Below, in pieces: positions 1 through 8,917 of a stretch of 64,000 bases of DNA. The notes under the pieces were generated by a model. It searched no databases. It worked only from the letters and a program-made list of their open reading frames with translations, and was not told the DNA's origin. Origin of the DNA: Prevotella sp. khp7 (GTDB lineage: Bacteria; Bacteroidota; Bacteroidia; Bacteroidales; Bacteroidaceae). Location of the stretch: contig NZ_FOIV01000002.1 in assembly GCF_900109055.1 (NCBI RefSeq), forward strand, positions 434,001 through 498,000, in the 5' to 3' direction. The position numbers and the translations under genes are program-made. How positions within the stretch are numbered: position 1 is the stretch's first letter; every line of letters begins with the position of its first letter.

Positions 1-16
1 TTTAACTAGAAAACGA

Positions 17-47
17 TTGCGCTATAATTCTTTTTTTATTAATTTTG
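17..47 (+). promoter_or_regulatory. Bacteroidales-type promoter for the first LruC lipoprotein
   Basis: A TTG at 17-19 is followed after 20 bp by TAATTTTG at 40-47. This matches the Bacteroidetes -33/-7 pattern (TTTG, about 20 bp, TAnnTTTG). It would give a 5' leader of about 100 nt before the ATG at 154. Confidence 0.6.
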
Positions 48-153
48 CAACCAAATCCAAAGAACAAAGAACCATTAAAGTTCATTTATTAACCAATTAG
101 AAACATGTAAATATTTAGAACATCGAATAATAACATAATAAGAAAATGAAGAA

Positions 154-1509
154 ATGAAAAAGTATTTGATGACAGGCCTTGCAGCCATTGCCTTAGCTGC
201 TACAACTGCAAGTTGCTCAAAGAATGAAGACCTCTACAACTCCAATGCGGAGATCGATCAACAGAAGCAAGCGTATTCAGACGCGTTCAAAGCAAAGTAT
301 GGTACCATCGCCTCTAACCACACATGGGGATTCGACAAAGTCCGCACACGCACTCGTGCTGCTGATACCGATGCAAAACTTTGGGCGGGTAAATCTGAGT
401 ATGAGGGAATTGTTATTCCAAAACCCATTAACCAGGGTGGAAATCCCAATGAAGCCGCTGAGGTCATAGCAGAGTTCAGCAAGGTTAGAAGAGAACCATC
501 TCCCATCAATTTGAATTTTACAGACTTCTTTGTACAGCAGGTTTATAAAGGAGTGGCATCATATAGTTCTTGGAAAAAACAGGATGGCACCGTGCAGACG
601 GGTATCGTTGGTAGTAACCAGATGGACCAGTTAGCTTGTGGCCCTAATCATGATCATATCAGGAACTTTAACTATGGTGATTATTCTGGTGGCAAATACG
701 ATCAAGTATGGACAGGTGCTCTTAGTGGTCCTAATTTGAATACAGACAAAGTATATCAGGATGACCAGATGATGCTGATGGTGGGAAGTAGCACATCTCA
801 GTTCTCATTCCACAACAGTTGGTCAGAACCTCAGCACTGGTATGATCATAACTATTATATTCTTGAGTGGAAAGGCTCATATTATGTAGGCTTCGACTTT
901 GAGTCAGAATCTAACGAGACACAACAGGTTGGTAAGGGATATTTGAAGGGCGACAAGTTTGTTGATCGTGATTATATTTTCAACGACTGGATCGTTAAAA
1001 TCACTCCTGCTTATCCTGTTAACGAACCCGATAAAGTGGTGAAGGAGACTGGTCGTATTATTTGTGAGGATTTAGGTACTGTTGATGATTTTGACTTCAA
1101 TGATATTGTATTCGATGCCACAATCTATACAGACGGAACGTGTGATATTACCATTCTTTCTGCTGGTGGTACACTTGATGTGACAGTTGCTGGCGAAGAC
1201 ATTCACTCTCATACGGGAACGATGAACACGAACTGTAACTATGCTCTGCCTACTAAGACGGGCTATGCTCGCCTCATTGATATCCCCATTGTGGTTAGCA
1301 AAAAAAATAATGCAGGTGAGGTTGTAAGCTACGAGTTGGCTGCTACAGCTGGAGCTGCTCCTCAGAAAATTTGTGTCCCCAAGAGCTATAAGTGGTGTGT
1401 TGAGCGTACAAATATTGAGGAGGCTCATCCACAGTTTACGAATTGGGTTAATAAAAATGACATCGATACTTGGGCAACAAACTATGTTGTTGGCAAGGTT
1501 ATTGAATAA
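154..1509 (+). CDS. LruC domain-containing lipoprotein
   Basis: This is a predicted exported lipoprotein of 451 aa. A signal peptide ends in a lipobox with Cys21 (TTASC). The C-terminal third carries the LruC/DUF4842 signature: an ICEDLG segment followed by DFDFNDIVFD at about residues 308-325. That acidic aromatic motif recurs in the next gene. LruC proteins are surface lipoproteins of unknown role, often seen beside glycan or adhesin genes. The start at 154 was chosen because it begins the signal peptide. An ATG at 146 in another frame makes a three-codon reading frame overlapping this start (ATGA-type) and could modulate initiation. The family call is good; a molecular function cannot be given. 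Confidence 0.8.
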   Translation: MKKYLMTGLAAIALAATTASCSKNEDLYNSNAEIDQQKQAYSDAFKAKYGTIASNHTWGFDKVRTRTRAADTDAKLWAGKSEYEGIVIPKPINQGGNPNEAAEVIAEFSKVRREPSPINLNFTDFFVQQVYKGVASYSSWKKQDGTVQTGIVGSNQMDQLACGPNHDHIRNFNYGDYSGGKYDQVWTGALSGPNLNTDKVYQDDQMMLMVGSSTSQFSFHNSWSEPQHWYDHNYYILEWKGSYYVGFDFESESNETQQVGKGYLKGDKFVDRDYIFNDWIVKITPAYPVNEPDKVVKETGRIICEDLGTVDDFDFNDIVFDATIYTDGTCDITILSAGGTLDVTVAGEDIHSHTGTMNTNCNYALPTKTGYARLIDIPIVVSKKNNAGEVVSYELAATAGAAPQKICVPKSYKWCVERTNIEEAHPQFTNWVNKNDIDTWATNYVVGKVIE

Positions 1510-1544
1510 TAACATATCAGATACTTAAAATAACTAAATTAAGG

Positions 1545-1581
1545 GAGGGGGCGTCTGCGTGAGCAGGGGCCTCTTTTTTTT
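1545..1581 (+). terminator. Rho-independent terminator after the first LruC gene
   Basis: A GC-rich hairpin closes on a GTGA tetraloop (CTGC-GTGA-GCAG). It extends outward through GAGGGGGC/GGGGCCTC with wobbles and one mismatch, and runs into eight or more T residues. A closely related sequence ends the next gene (3924-3960). Confidence 0.8.
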
Positions 1582-1658
1582 GTGGAGAGAATGTAAACGT
1601 TTCCGTGAATTTCTGTTAAATATAAGGTGTGGAAGTTATAACAAATCAAATTTTTTTG

Positions 1659-1666
1659 TATTTTTG
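1659..1666 (+). promoter_or_regulatory. -7 box (TATTTTTG) for the second LruC lipoprotein
   Basis: TATTTTTG followed by C fits TAnnTTTG. No convincing -33 TTTG lies at the expected spacing. It sits 54 nt upstream of the chosen ATG at 1720, and 9 nt upstream of the alternative ATG at 1675. Confidence 0.5.
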
Positions 1667-1719
1667 CACAAATAATGACATCTATATTTGGGAAGCTTAT
1701 TATTCTAAAGAAGTTGAGT

Positions 1720-3888
1720 ATGAAGAAGTATTTGATGAGCAGCGTAGCCGCAATTGCCTTTTGTGGGCTTTTTACCAGCTGTACACACGAAATAGGTTTT
1801 GAGGCGCAAGCCCAGAAGAACGTGATTGAAACCTATCAAAAAGCCTTCGTAACCGCCTTCGGACAGCCAGACCCTGAAAACGAATGGGGTTTTGGTGAAT
1901 CAAAAGCAGTAAGTTCAAGAGCTGTAACCCGTGCAAAAAGTGATTACGCAGACTATAAAGGCTCTATGCAGCCTGTAGAGTGGTATCAGGAAAATGGTCA
2001 ATGGAAAACCCGACCATATACATTCCCTTCAGATGCAGCAAGCAGTAACTTCCTTGCAAATGTACCTAGTGGAGTAAAGTCGTATGCAGAAGTGTCAGGA
2101 TATGGCCAAAGTGGATATGCAAAGGGGACAAGTTATCTCGATCCGTCATGGAAAGGTGATGTAAACATCTGGGGATCAAACAATTCTGGTGGTACGCTCT
2201 ATATAAAAGGAAATAACGATTTCTCCAGCAGAAGTTTCTATGTGTCTCCTAATACAAATGTCTATCTTCTTGAAGGTGCCACTTTAAAACTGAGAGACGA
2301 CGCTGCAAGCACCATTAAGTTTAATCTCTATATGGCGCCCACGGCGAAGTTGATTGCCAAAGGAACAACAGGGCGTGTAAAGTTGGACAATACAGCCAAA
2401 CTTTATAATCATGGTGATATCGAATGTAAGAGTTTCGAGGTCAACAATACAAGTCTGTTTTATAATTGTGGAACCCTGACCACAAGTGGTGAGGTGTTTG
2501 TTGCCAACAGACAATCGGTTTTGGTAAATGATGGGACTATTACATCAGGAACCCCTGAGAGAAAGACGGGGCGTTTGGTTACTGCAGGTAGTGGTCGCGT
2601 TCAGAATAATGCAGAATGGATAGTCTATGGTGAGACAATCATTAATAGTAATGCCAACATTTGGGTGAACAACGGACATTTTACTACAGAAAACTACACC
2701 TATACTGCCACAAGTAGTAGTGTTATCAATAACTGTTTTCTCACCGTTCATGAGAACTTCTGCATCAATATTGCTGATAGCCGTGGTAGTTTCAAGATTG
2801 ATTCTGGCGGAGGTGTGTTAACCAAGAACTTCTATGGTGGCGGAGATTTTGTTGCCAAAGACAATAATGGTAATAACGTAACTTTCCAAGGTGGCCCCTT
2901 TAAGGTTGAAATGGGTTCAAAGGCCTTGTTTAAAGTTACGGAGACAGCTATGATGAATGCGCTTGGCAGCGGAATCGAAGAGAATGGCTATGGTTTTCAT
3001 GGTGTTGGAAGTGATTATGCCGTGCTCCAGGCCAAGAATATTGTCCAGACGAAAGAAGGTCATGGTAACGTGGCCTATGGAGGCAAACTTTATGTTTCTG
3101 CTGAGACACACTTCCCTCAAGGTTATAGTGGCGCATATCCATATATTCATTACCAGAATGGTTGTTCGAAGAACAATATATATGCTGCAGGATTCAACTC
3201 TGGCAAGCCAAAGATTACGATTCCAACCACTCCATGTAATCCAGGATTTGGAGACACGCCTCCAGATGTGTCAGATCCAGACGTGATTCGCGTAATTTGC
3301 GAGGACCTGTCTGTGACGCAGAATAGTGACTTTGATTTCAATGACGTCGTGTTCGATGTGAAGTTGATTGAGAATAATTCGAAGGTAAGGATTACTTTGC
3401 GTGCTGCTGGTGGTACGTTGCCATTAACTGTTGCGGGTGAAGAGGTTCACGCACTATTTAAAGAAGTTAATCCAAACTTAGGCATTACGACGATGTCGAT
3501 GATTAATACCGAAAATACGGGCGATAAATATACCTTTATAGGTTGTGTTCCGGCCACCTTTGTGGTGAACAATATATGGGGTTCTACAGTAAAGGAGGTT
3601 GCCAAGAATATTCCCGTCTTGGTTTACAAGCTTATTGGCGAGGAGAAAGTTTGGGTAGAATTAGAGTGCGAAAAGGGCAAGGCTACAGCAAAGGTTGCAG
3701 TACAAGACGACTATAGCTGGTGCGACGAGCGTACCCATATAAATAACAAATACACGCTTGAAGATATGCGTGGCAATGAGTATCCGGGTTTCACAATGTT
3801 TGTTCGCGGCATTGTCGATACAGATGAGTGGTATAGATACAGAGGCCCCATCACCGATGAGATGGTACGTGAGTATACAGGTCAATAA
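1720..3888 (+). CDS. LruC domain-containing lipoprotein with beta-helix-like middle
   Basis: This 722-residue predicted lipoprotein is paralogous to the gene before it. It starts with the same MKKYLM signal and has its lipobox Cys at residue 21. The start at 1720 is preferred over 1675 because the longer form adds 15 residues ahead of a complete signal peptide. Residues of about 120-470 are rich in Asn, Gly, Ser and Thr in short periodic strands (alternating small/aliphatic positions, repeated NNG and NNT), resembling a right-handed beta-helix adhesin or glycan-binding stalk. The C-terminus has ICEDLS plus DFDFNDVVFD, the LruC signature. It probably faces the outside of the outer membrane. 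The middle domain is absent from the neighbour, so the pair differ by an insertion or loss of the helix region. Confidence 0.8.
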   Translation: MKKYLMSSVAAIAFCGLFTSCTHEIGFEAQAQKNVIETYQKAFVTAFGQPDPENEWGFGESKAVSSRAVTRAKSDYADYKGSMQPVEWYQENGQWKTRPYTFPSDAASSNFLANVPSGVKSYAEVSGYGQSGYAKGTSYLDPSWKGDVNIWGSNNSGGTLYIKGNNDFSSRSFYVSPNTNVYLLEGATLKLRDDAASTIKFNLYMAPTAKLIAKGTTGRVKLDNTAKLYNHGDIECKSFEVNNTSLFYNCGTLTTSGEVFVANRQSVLVNDGTITSGTPERKTGRLVTAGSGRVQNNAEWIVYGETIINSNANIWVNNGHFTTENYTYTATSSSVINNCFLTVHENFCINIADSRGSFKIDSGGGVLTKNFYGGGDFVAKDNNGNNVTFQGGPFKVEMGSKALFKVTETAMMNALGSGIEENGYGFHGVGSDYAVLQAKNIVQTKEGHGNVAYGGKLYVSAETHFPQGYSGAYPYIHYQNGCSKNNIYAAGFNSGKPKITIPTTPCNPGFGDTPPDVSDPDVIRVICEDLSVTQNSDFDFNDVVFDVKLIENNSKVRITLRAAGGTLPLTVAGEEVHALFKEVNPNLGITTMSMINTENTGDKYTFIGCVPATFVVNNIWGSTVKEVAKNIPVLVYKLIGEEKVWVELECEKGKATAKVAVQDDYSWCDERTHINNKYTLEDMRGNEYPGFTMFVRGIVDTDEWYRYRGPITDEMVREYTGQ

Positions 3889-3923
3889 AGACGATATTTC
3901 ATCAAATACTTAAATACTAGTCT

Positions 3924-3959
3924 GGGAGGGCGTCTGCGTGAGTTGACGCCTCCTTTTTT
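3924..3959 (+). terminator. Rho-independent terminator after the second LruC gene
   Basis: The stem GCGTC/GACGC is extended by GGAGG/CCTCC with a one-base bulge, and a run of T follows. The left arm and loop (GGGAGGGCGTCTGCGTGAG) nearly repeat the terminator at 1545, which supports tandem duplication of gene plus terminator. Confidence 0.8.
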
Positions 3960-3990
3960 ACCTTAAAACATACAAAAGGAATGAATCCGC

Positions 3991-4021
3991 TTGCATATTT
4001 TCGGAATAATTTGTAATTTTG
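3991..4021 (+). promoter_or_regulatory. Promoter with start codon almost at the transcription start
   Basis: TTG (3991-3993), 20 bp, then TAATTTTG (4014-4021). The ATG chosen at 4030 lies only 8 nt after the last base of the -7 box, so the mRNA would be leaderless or nearly so. Confidence 0.65.
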
Positions 4022-4029
4022 CAGTCAAT

Positions 4030-5262
4030 ATGGTATTAAACTGGATTTGGGTAGCGTTTTTCATCGTGGCGTTTGTGATTGCGCTGGTGAAACTAGTGTT
4101 CTGGGGAGACTTCGATGTATTCCCTGCTATGATGGATTCAACATTTTCATCGTCGAAAACAGCCTTCGAGATTTCCTTAGGATTAACCGGTGTGTTGTCG
4201 CTCTGGTTGGGTATCATGAAAATAGGTGAGAAGGGCGGCGTTGTGAATGTACTGGCCCGTCTCCTGAGTCCTATCTTCACAAAGCTGTTTCCTGATATTC
4301 CCAAGGGGCATCCTGTTACGGGTTCCATCTTTATGAACATAGCAGCGAATATGCTGGGGCTTGACAATGCTGCTACGCCTTTGGGACTGAAAGCTATGGA
4401 GCAGCTTCAAGAACTGAACCACAAGAAAGATACGGCAACAAATCCGATGATTATGTTTCTTGTGCTGAACACTTCAGGATTAACACTGATACCAATTTCT
4501 ATCATGGTGTATCGTGCCCAGATGGGAGCCGCTCAGCCAACAGACATCTTCATCCCCATTTTGTTGGCTACATTCTTCTCGACCCTTGCAGGTATTACCA
4601 TTACGAGTCTCTTCCAGAAAATTAATCTGCTAAATCGCACCATCCTACTTACACTTGGTGGGGCTGCTATAGTTGTGGCTGGTATCATTTGGAGCCTTGG
4701 GCAAATGGACTCTTTGCTGATGAATCGTGTAAGTACCTCATCAGCCAATATCCTGTTGATGGTAATTATCATAGCTTTCATTCTGGCAGGAGTTAGAAAG
4801 AAAATTAATGTCTACGATGCCTTTATTGAGGGGGCGAAGGAGGGCTTTCAAACAGCAGTCAGAATTATCCCTTATCTCGTAGCGATCCTTGTTGGCATAG
4901 GCGTTTTTCGTGCTTCAGGCGCAATGGATATGATAATCGACGGCATTCGTTATGGCGTTGAGGCTTGTGGTGGTAACAGCGACTTTGTTGCAGCCCTGCC
5001 TACAGCGCTGATGAAGCCTCTCTCTGGCAGTGGTGCTCGAGGTATGATGGTTGATGCCATGACTACATATGGCGCAGATTCTTTTGTGGGGCGTTTGAGT
5101 TGTATTTTCCAAGGTTCTACTGATACCACATTCTATATCTTGGCTGTATATTTTGGCAGTGTAGGTATTGTGAAAACCCGTCATGCTGTAGCATGCGGTC
5201 TCTTGGCAGACTTGGCAGGTATCATTGCTGCCATCGCAATAGCGTATTTATTCTTTAGTTAA
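4030..5262 (+). CDS. Nucleoside recognition (SpmA/SpmB-like) membrane protein
   Basis: This is an integral membrane protein of 410 aa with about ten hydrophobic segments. It matches the arrangement in which two Gate/nucleoside-recognition domains (SpmA-like then SpmB-like) are fused. Conserved features are the GxDNAATPLGLKAM stretch in the first half and PLSGSGARGMMVDAM plus the GSTDTTFYILAVYFG stretch in the second half. These belong to the SpmA/SpmB family, whose transported substrate is not established. The ATG at 4030 is preferred over 3991 because the upstream codons overlap the promoter. It is first in a likely operon; the next gene starts 3 nt after its stop. Confidence 0.85.
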   Translation: MVLNWIWVAFFIVAFVIALVKLVFWGDFDVFPAMMDSTFSSSKTAFEISLGLTGVLSLWLGIMKIGEKGGVVNVLARLLSPIFTKLFPDIPKGHPVTGSIFMNIAANMLGLDNAATPLGLKAMEQLQELNHKKDTATNPMIMFLVLNTSGLTLIPISIMVYRAQMGAAQPTDIFIPILLATFFSTLAGITITSLFQKINLLNRTILLTLGGAAIVVAGIIWSLGQMDSLLMNRVSTSSANILLMVIIIAFILAGVRKKINVYDAFIEGAKEGFQTAVRIIPYLVAILVGIGVFRASGAMDMIIDGIRYGVEACGGNSDFVAALPTALMKPLSGSGARGMMVDAMTTYGADSFVGRLSCIFQGSTDTTFYILAVYFGSVGIVKTRHAVACGLLADLAGIIAAIAIAYLFFS

Positions 5263-5265
5263 GTT

Positions 5266-6759
5266 ATGGCAAATCTAAAATCATTAGCAAAAGACACGGC
5301 GATTTATGGGCTGAGTAGTATTGTTGCCCGATTTATCAATTATCTGTTGGTACCTATCCAGACGGTACGATTCGCAGCGTCTGGAGGAGAATATGGTATT
5401 ATCACAAATGTCTATGCTTATGTGTCGATACTTATCATCCTACTGACCTTTGGTATGGAGACCACTTTCTTTCGCTTTATGAGCAAAGAGGGTGAGGATC
5501 CTAAGAAGGTCTATTCTACCACATTGGCAATGGTGATGATGACATCACTTATCTCGACAATTCTGGTTTTATTGTTTCTACATCCGATAGCAAGTGCCGC
5601 AGGTTATGCTGACCATCCGGAGTATATAGGGGTGATGTATGCCACTGTTGCCATCGACGCATTTATGGCAATCCCGTTTGCCTATTTACGATATCTACAC
5701 AAACCCCTGCGTTTTGCCTTGCTGAAGGTTATAAACATTCTGATGAACATTACGCTTAATATTCTATATCTTATTGTATTACCTGCCCTGAAACTGAATC
5801 TATTTGGTATCTATGATGAGCAGTTTACACTTGATGTGGCTTTTGTTTTCTATATTAACTTGTTATGTACAATTGTCACTTTATTGCTGCTCTGGAAAGA
5901 GTGGGGGACGAATTCCTTTAGAATCGAGAAGGCTACATGCAAGCGTATGCTTACTTATACTTGGCCGCTACTCGTGATGGGATTGGCGGGACAATTGAAT
6001 CAGGCTGCTTCACAAATACTTTTCCCCTACCTTTTCGATGGATCGCAGGATGAGGCACGCGAGCAACTTGGTATCTATGGAGCATGTATAAAAATAGCCA
6101 TGATTATGGTGATGATAACTCAGGCTTTTCGTTTCGCCTATGAGCCTTTTGTGTTTGGAAAATCAAAAGAAAAGGATAATCGGGAGATGTATGCTCAGGC
6201 CATGAAGTTTTATCTGATATTTACGTTATTGGCTTTCCTAGTGGTGATGGGCTATCTTGACATTCTTAAATATGTGGTTGGCGAAACCTATTGGGAGGGG
6301 CTTCGTGTTGTACCTATTGTAATGGCAGCAGAGATTATGTTTGGTGTATTCTTCAATCTCTCATTTTGGTACAAACTCACAGACAGAACAATATGGGGAG
6401 CGTACTTCTCTGGTATCGGAGCCGTGGTACTCATAACGATAGATGTTTTGATGATTCCCAGTTTTAGTTATATGGCATGTGCGTGGGCAGGATTTGCGGC
6501 ATACGCGACTTCGATGGTCCTATCCTACTTTATAGGCCAGCGATACTACCCTATTGCTTATCCGATTAAGGACATGACTGTTTATCTGTTAATAGCCATC
6601 CTTCTCTTTGTTGGTATCCAGATATCAAACAATTTGCTGATGACCTGGCTGGCCATATCTGTGAATACCTTATTGGTAGGAGTCTTTGTTGCTTATCTGG
6701 TAAAAAAAGACTTTCCACTCAGCAGTATTCCCGTTATCGGAAAGAAATTCAAAAAATAA
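5266..6759 (+). CDS. Oligosaccharide flippase family protein (Wzx/MATE-like)
   Basis: This is a polytopic membrane protein of 497 aa with about 12-14 hydrophobic helices. It has the opening LAKDTAIYGLSSIVARFINYLLVP, a typical polysaccharide-biosynthesis exporter start: an amphipathic segment, then Gly/Ser-rich helix 1. Members of the family flip lipid-linked oligosaccharides, O-antigen units or exopolysaccharide precursors across the inner membrane. No glycosyltransferases flank it, so its substrate cannot be inferred from neighbours. It follows the SpmAB-like gene by 3 nt and precedes the S46 peptidase by 6 nt, so all are probably co-transcribed. Confidence 0.85.
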   Translation: MANLKSLAKDTAIYGLSSIVARFINYLLVPIQTVRFAASGGEYGIITNVYAYVSILIILLTFGMETTFFRFMSKEGEDPKKVYSTTLAMVMMTSLISTILVLLFLHPIASAAGYADHPEYIGVMYATVAIDAFMAIPFAYLRYLHKPLRFALLKVINILMNITLNILYLIVLPALKLNLFGIYDEQFTLDVAFVFYINLLCTIVTLLLLWKEWGTNSFRIEKATCKRMLTYTWPLLVMGLAGQLNQAASQILFPYLFDGSQDEAREQLGIYGACIKIAMIMVMITQAFRFAYEPFVFGKSKEKDNREMYAQAMKFYLIFTLLAFLVVMGYLDILKYVVGETYWEGLRVVPIVMAAEIMFGVFFNLSFWYKLTDRTIWGAYFSGIGAVVLITIDVLMIPSFSYMACAWAGFAAYATSMVLSYFIGQRYYPIAYPIKDMTVYLLIAILLFVGIQISNNLLMTWLAISVNTLLVGVFVAYLVKKDFPLSSIPVIGKKFKK

Positions 6760-6765
6760 CAAGAT

Positions 6766-8889
6766 ATGAAAAAATTACTTTTTACATTAGTGTTAATATG
6801 TAGTCTTTCATCAGTTCACGCAGATGAAGGCATGTGGACACTTTACAACCTGCCGAATGCTGTCTACGAGACGATGAAGCAGGAGAATTTTGAACTTCCT
6901 TATAGCGCGCTTTATCAAGGCGATAATGCTATTAAGAACTGCGTTGTTAACTTTGGTGGTTATTGCTCTGGTGTTGTAGTATCACCTAACGGATTGGTTT
7001 TCACTAACCATCATTGTGGCTTTGAGGCCATACGCAGCCATTCTACAGTAGAGCACGACTACATGCTTAATGGTTTTGTTTCCAATAGCTACGAGGAGGA
7101 ACTGCCTAATGAGGACCTCTTTGTCAGTTTTATGGTGGAGCAAAAGGATATTACTGCTTATCTTGATTCATTGGGACTGAACAAATTGGCAGAGGCGGAA
7201 CGCTCGCATTTTGTTGATTCCATAGAGAATGTGATGTTGAAAGAAATTGCAAAGCAAGATTCAACGTTGCGTGTGGAAATCAAGCCTTTTTACGAAGGGA
7301 ATCAGTATTATCTTACCACCTATCGCGACTATCATGATGTTCGCTTGGTGTTTGCCTTACCCAAGTCAATGGGTAAATTTGGTGGTGAGACCGACAATTG
7401 GATGTGGCCTCGTCAGACTTGCGACTTTTCTGTATTTCGTGTTTATGTAGACCCTAAGACGGGTGGACCTGCAAAATATTCTAAAGACAATGTGCCGATG
7501 AAACCTAGAATGTGGGCGCCAGTTTCATTGCAAGGCTATGTGCCAGGTTCTTTCTCTATGACTATAGGCTATCCTGGTAGTACAAGCCGCTATTTGTCGA
7601 GCTATGGTATTAAGGAACGTCGCGATGCAGAGAACAAACCCCGTTACCAGACTCGTGAGGTAAAGCAGGATATTATGATTCGTCATATGCGTGCTGACGA
7701 GGCTGTACGTATTAAGTACGACTCAAAATACGCTCAGAGTTCCAATTACTGGAAGAACTCCATCGGAATGAACAAATGTATCGACTCCATCGGACTTATC
7801 CAACAGAAGGCACAGTTTGAACAGAAAATTCGCCAGTGGCAGGATTCTACAGGCTTTTTGATGGGTAAACTCGACTTTGAAAAGCTAGAAAAGCTTTATG
7901 AGAGGCGCTTTAATGCCGTGCGAGCATTGACTTTCTATAATGAGACTTTTGGTAGACGCAACACCGATGAGATGACCCGTAGGGCTGTTCGTGTACAGAA
8001 TGGCGCCATCATTAAAGGCAAAGATGGTAAGCCCAAGAGCAACTATATCGAGTTTAAGAACAATTCTGATGAGTGGGACTATGATACAGACCGTGAGATT
8101 CTTGCAGCCCTGCTGAAGCACTATCGTGATCAGGTGGAAATAAAATATCAGCCCGACTTCTATAATATTATCGATCACGACTATAAGGGTGACTATCAGA
8201 AGTTCGTAAATGAGCTTTATAAGAAGTCGAAACTAATGAAAAGTGGCAAGAAAATCTATGTAAATAAGAAGGGATATCATAAGGATCCTGCGGTGATGTA
8301 TGGCGAAAGCCTTATCAGTACCCTTGCCGATATACGGACTGACATTATTTCAACTATTGATTCTATCGATATTCAGGAACGTTACCTCTGTGCTGCCAAA
8401 TTACGCATGGAAGAGGATATGCCTAACTATAGCGATGCCAACTTCACTATGCGTCTCTCTTATGGCCAGGTGGGTGAATATCTGTTGGCAGGCAAGCCCT
8501 CAGGTTATTACACTACTGCTGAGAGTATTGTTGAGAAAATGAAGCAAGGAGAGCAAGGGGTAATCGACTATGAGGCAGAACCTATCATGAAGGAACTGCT
8601 CTCTGCGAAGGATTTTGGCAAATATACTGATAAGACTACGGGTAAGATGCATCTTTGCTTCCTTTCAAACAATGACATAACAGGTGGAAACTCTGGCTCA
8701 CCTATGTTTAATGGCAAAGGTGAACTTATAGGTCTCGCTTTTGACGGCAATTGGGATAGCCTGAGTTCTGACATTTTCTTCGACTCACAATTGGCCCGCT
8801 GTATCGGTGTAGACATCCGTTACGTGCTCTATATGATGGAAAGCTGGGGTAAGGCCGACAGATTAATTAAGGAGATTGGCGCAAGATGA
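6766..8889 (+). CDS. S46 family dipeptidyl-peptidase (DPP7-like)
   Basis: This is a periplasmic serine exopeptidase of 707 aa with an N-terminal signal peptide ending near residue 19. It removes dipeptides from oligopeptide N-termini. The S46 triad is visible: His in TNHHCG (residues 80-85), Asp in the ETDNWMWPRQTCDFS region (about 206-220), and Ser643 in GGNSGSP. Eighteen residues after the Ser is Gly661 (in LAFDGNW). In characterised S46 enzymes Gly at this position goes with DPP7-type preference for hydrophobic or neutral P1 residues, while Arg marks acidic-specific DPP11. DPP7-like specificity is therefore inferred. Length is normal for the family. Confidence 0.9.
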   Translation: MKKLLFTLVLICSLSSVHADEGMWTLYNLPNAVYETMKQENFELPYSALYQGDNAIKNCVVNFGGYCSGVVVSPNGLVFTNHHCGFEAIRSHSTVEHDYMLNGFVSNSYEEELPNEDLFVSFMVEQKDITAYLDSLGLNKLAEAERSHFVDSIENVMLKEIAKQDSTLRVEIKPFYEGNQYYLTTYRDYHDVRLVFALPKSMGKFGGETDNWMWPRQTCDFSVFRVYVDPKTGGPAKYSKDNVPMKPRMWAPVSLQGYVPGSFSMTIGYPGSTSRYLSSYGIKERRDAENKPRYQTREVKQDIMIRHMRADEAVRIKYDSKYAQSSNYWKNSIGMNKCIDSIGLIQQKAQFEQKIRQWQDSTGFLMGKLDFEKLEKLYERRFNAVRALTFYNETFGRRNTDEMTRRAVRVQNGAIIKGKDGKPKSNYIEFKNNSDEWDYDTDREILAALLKHYRDQVEIKYQPDFYNIIDHDYKGDYQKFVNELYKKSKLMKSGKKIYVNKKGYHKDPAVMYGESLISTLADIRTDIISTIDSIDIQERYLCAAKLRMEEDMPNYSDANFTMRLSYGQVGEYLLAGKPSGYYTTAESIVEKMKQGEQGVIDYEAEPIMKELLSAKDFGKYTDKTTGKMHLCFLSNNDITGGNSGSPMFNGKGELIGLAFDGNWDSLSSDIFFDSQLARCIGVDIRYVLYMMESWGKADRLIKEIGAR

Positions 8890-8917
8890 GTGAGGAATAA
8901 AAGAAACTGAAGACCGA

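Noticed and set aside
7247..7450. Small overlapping open frames inside the S46 gene
   Set aside because: Out-of-frame shadows with no start signals or conserved features.
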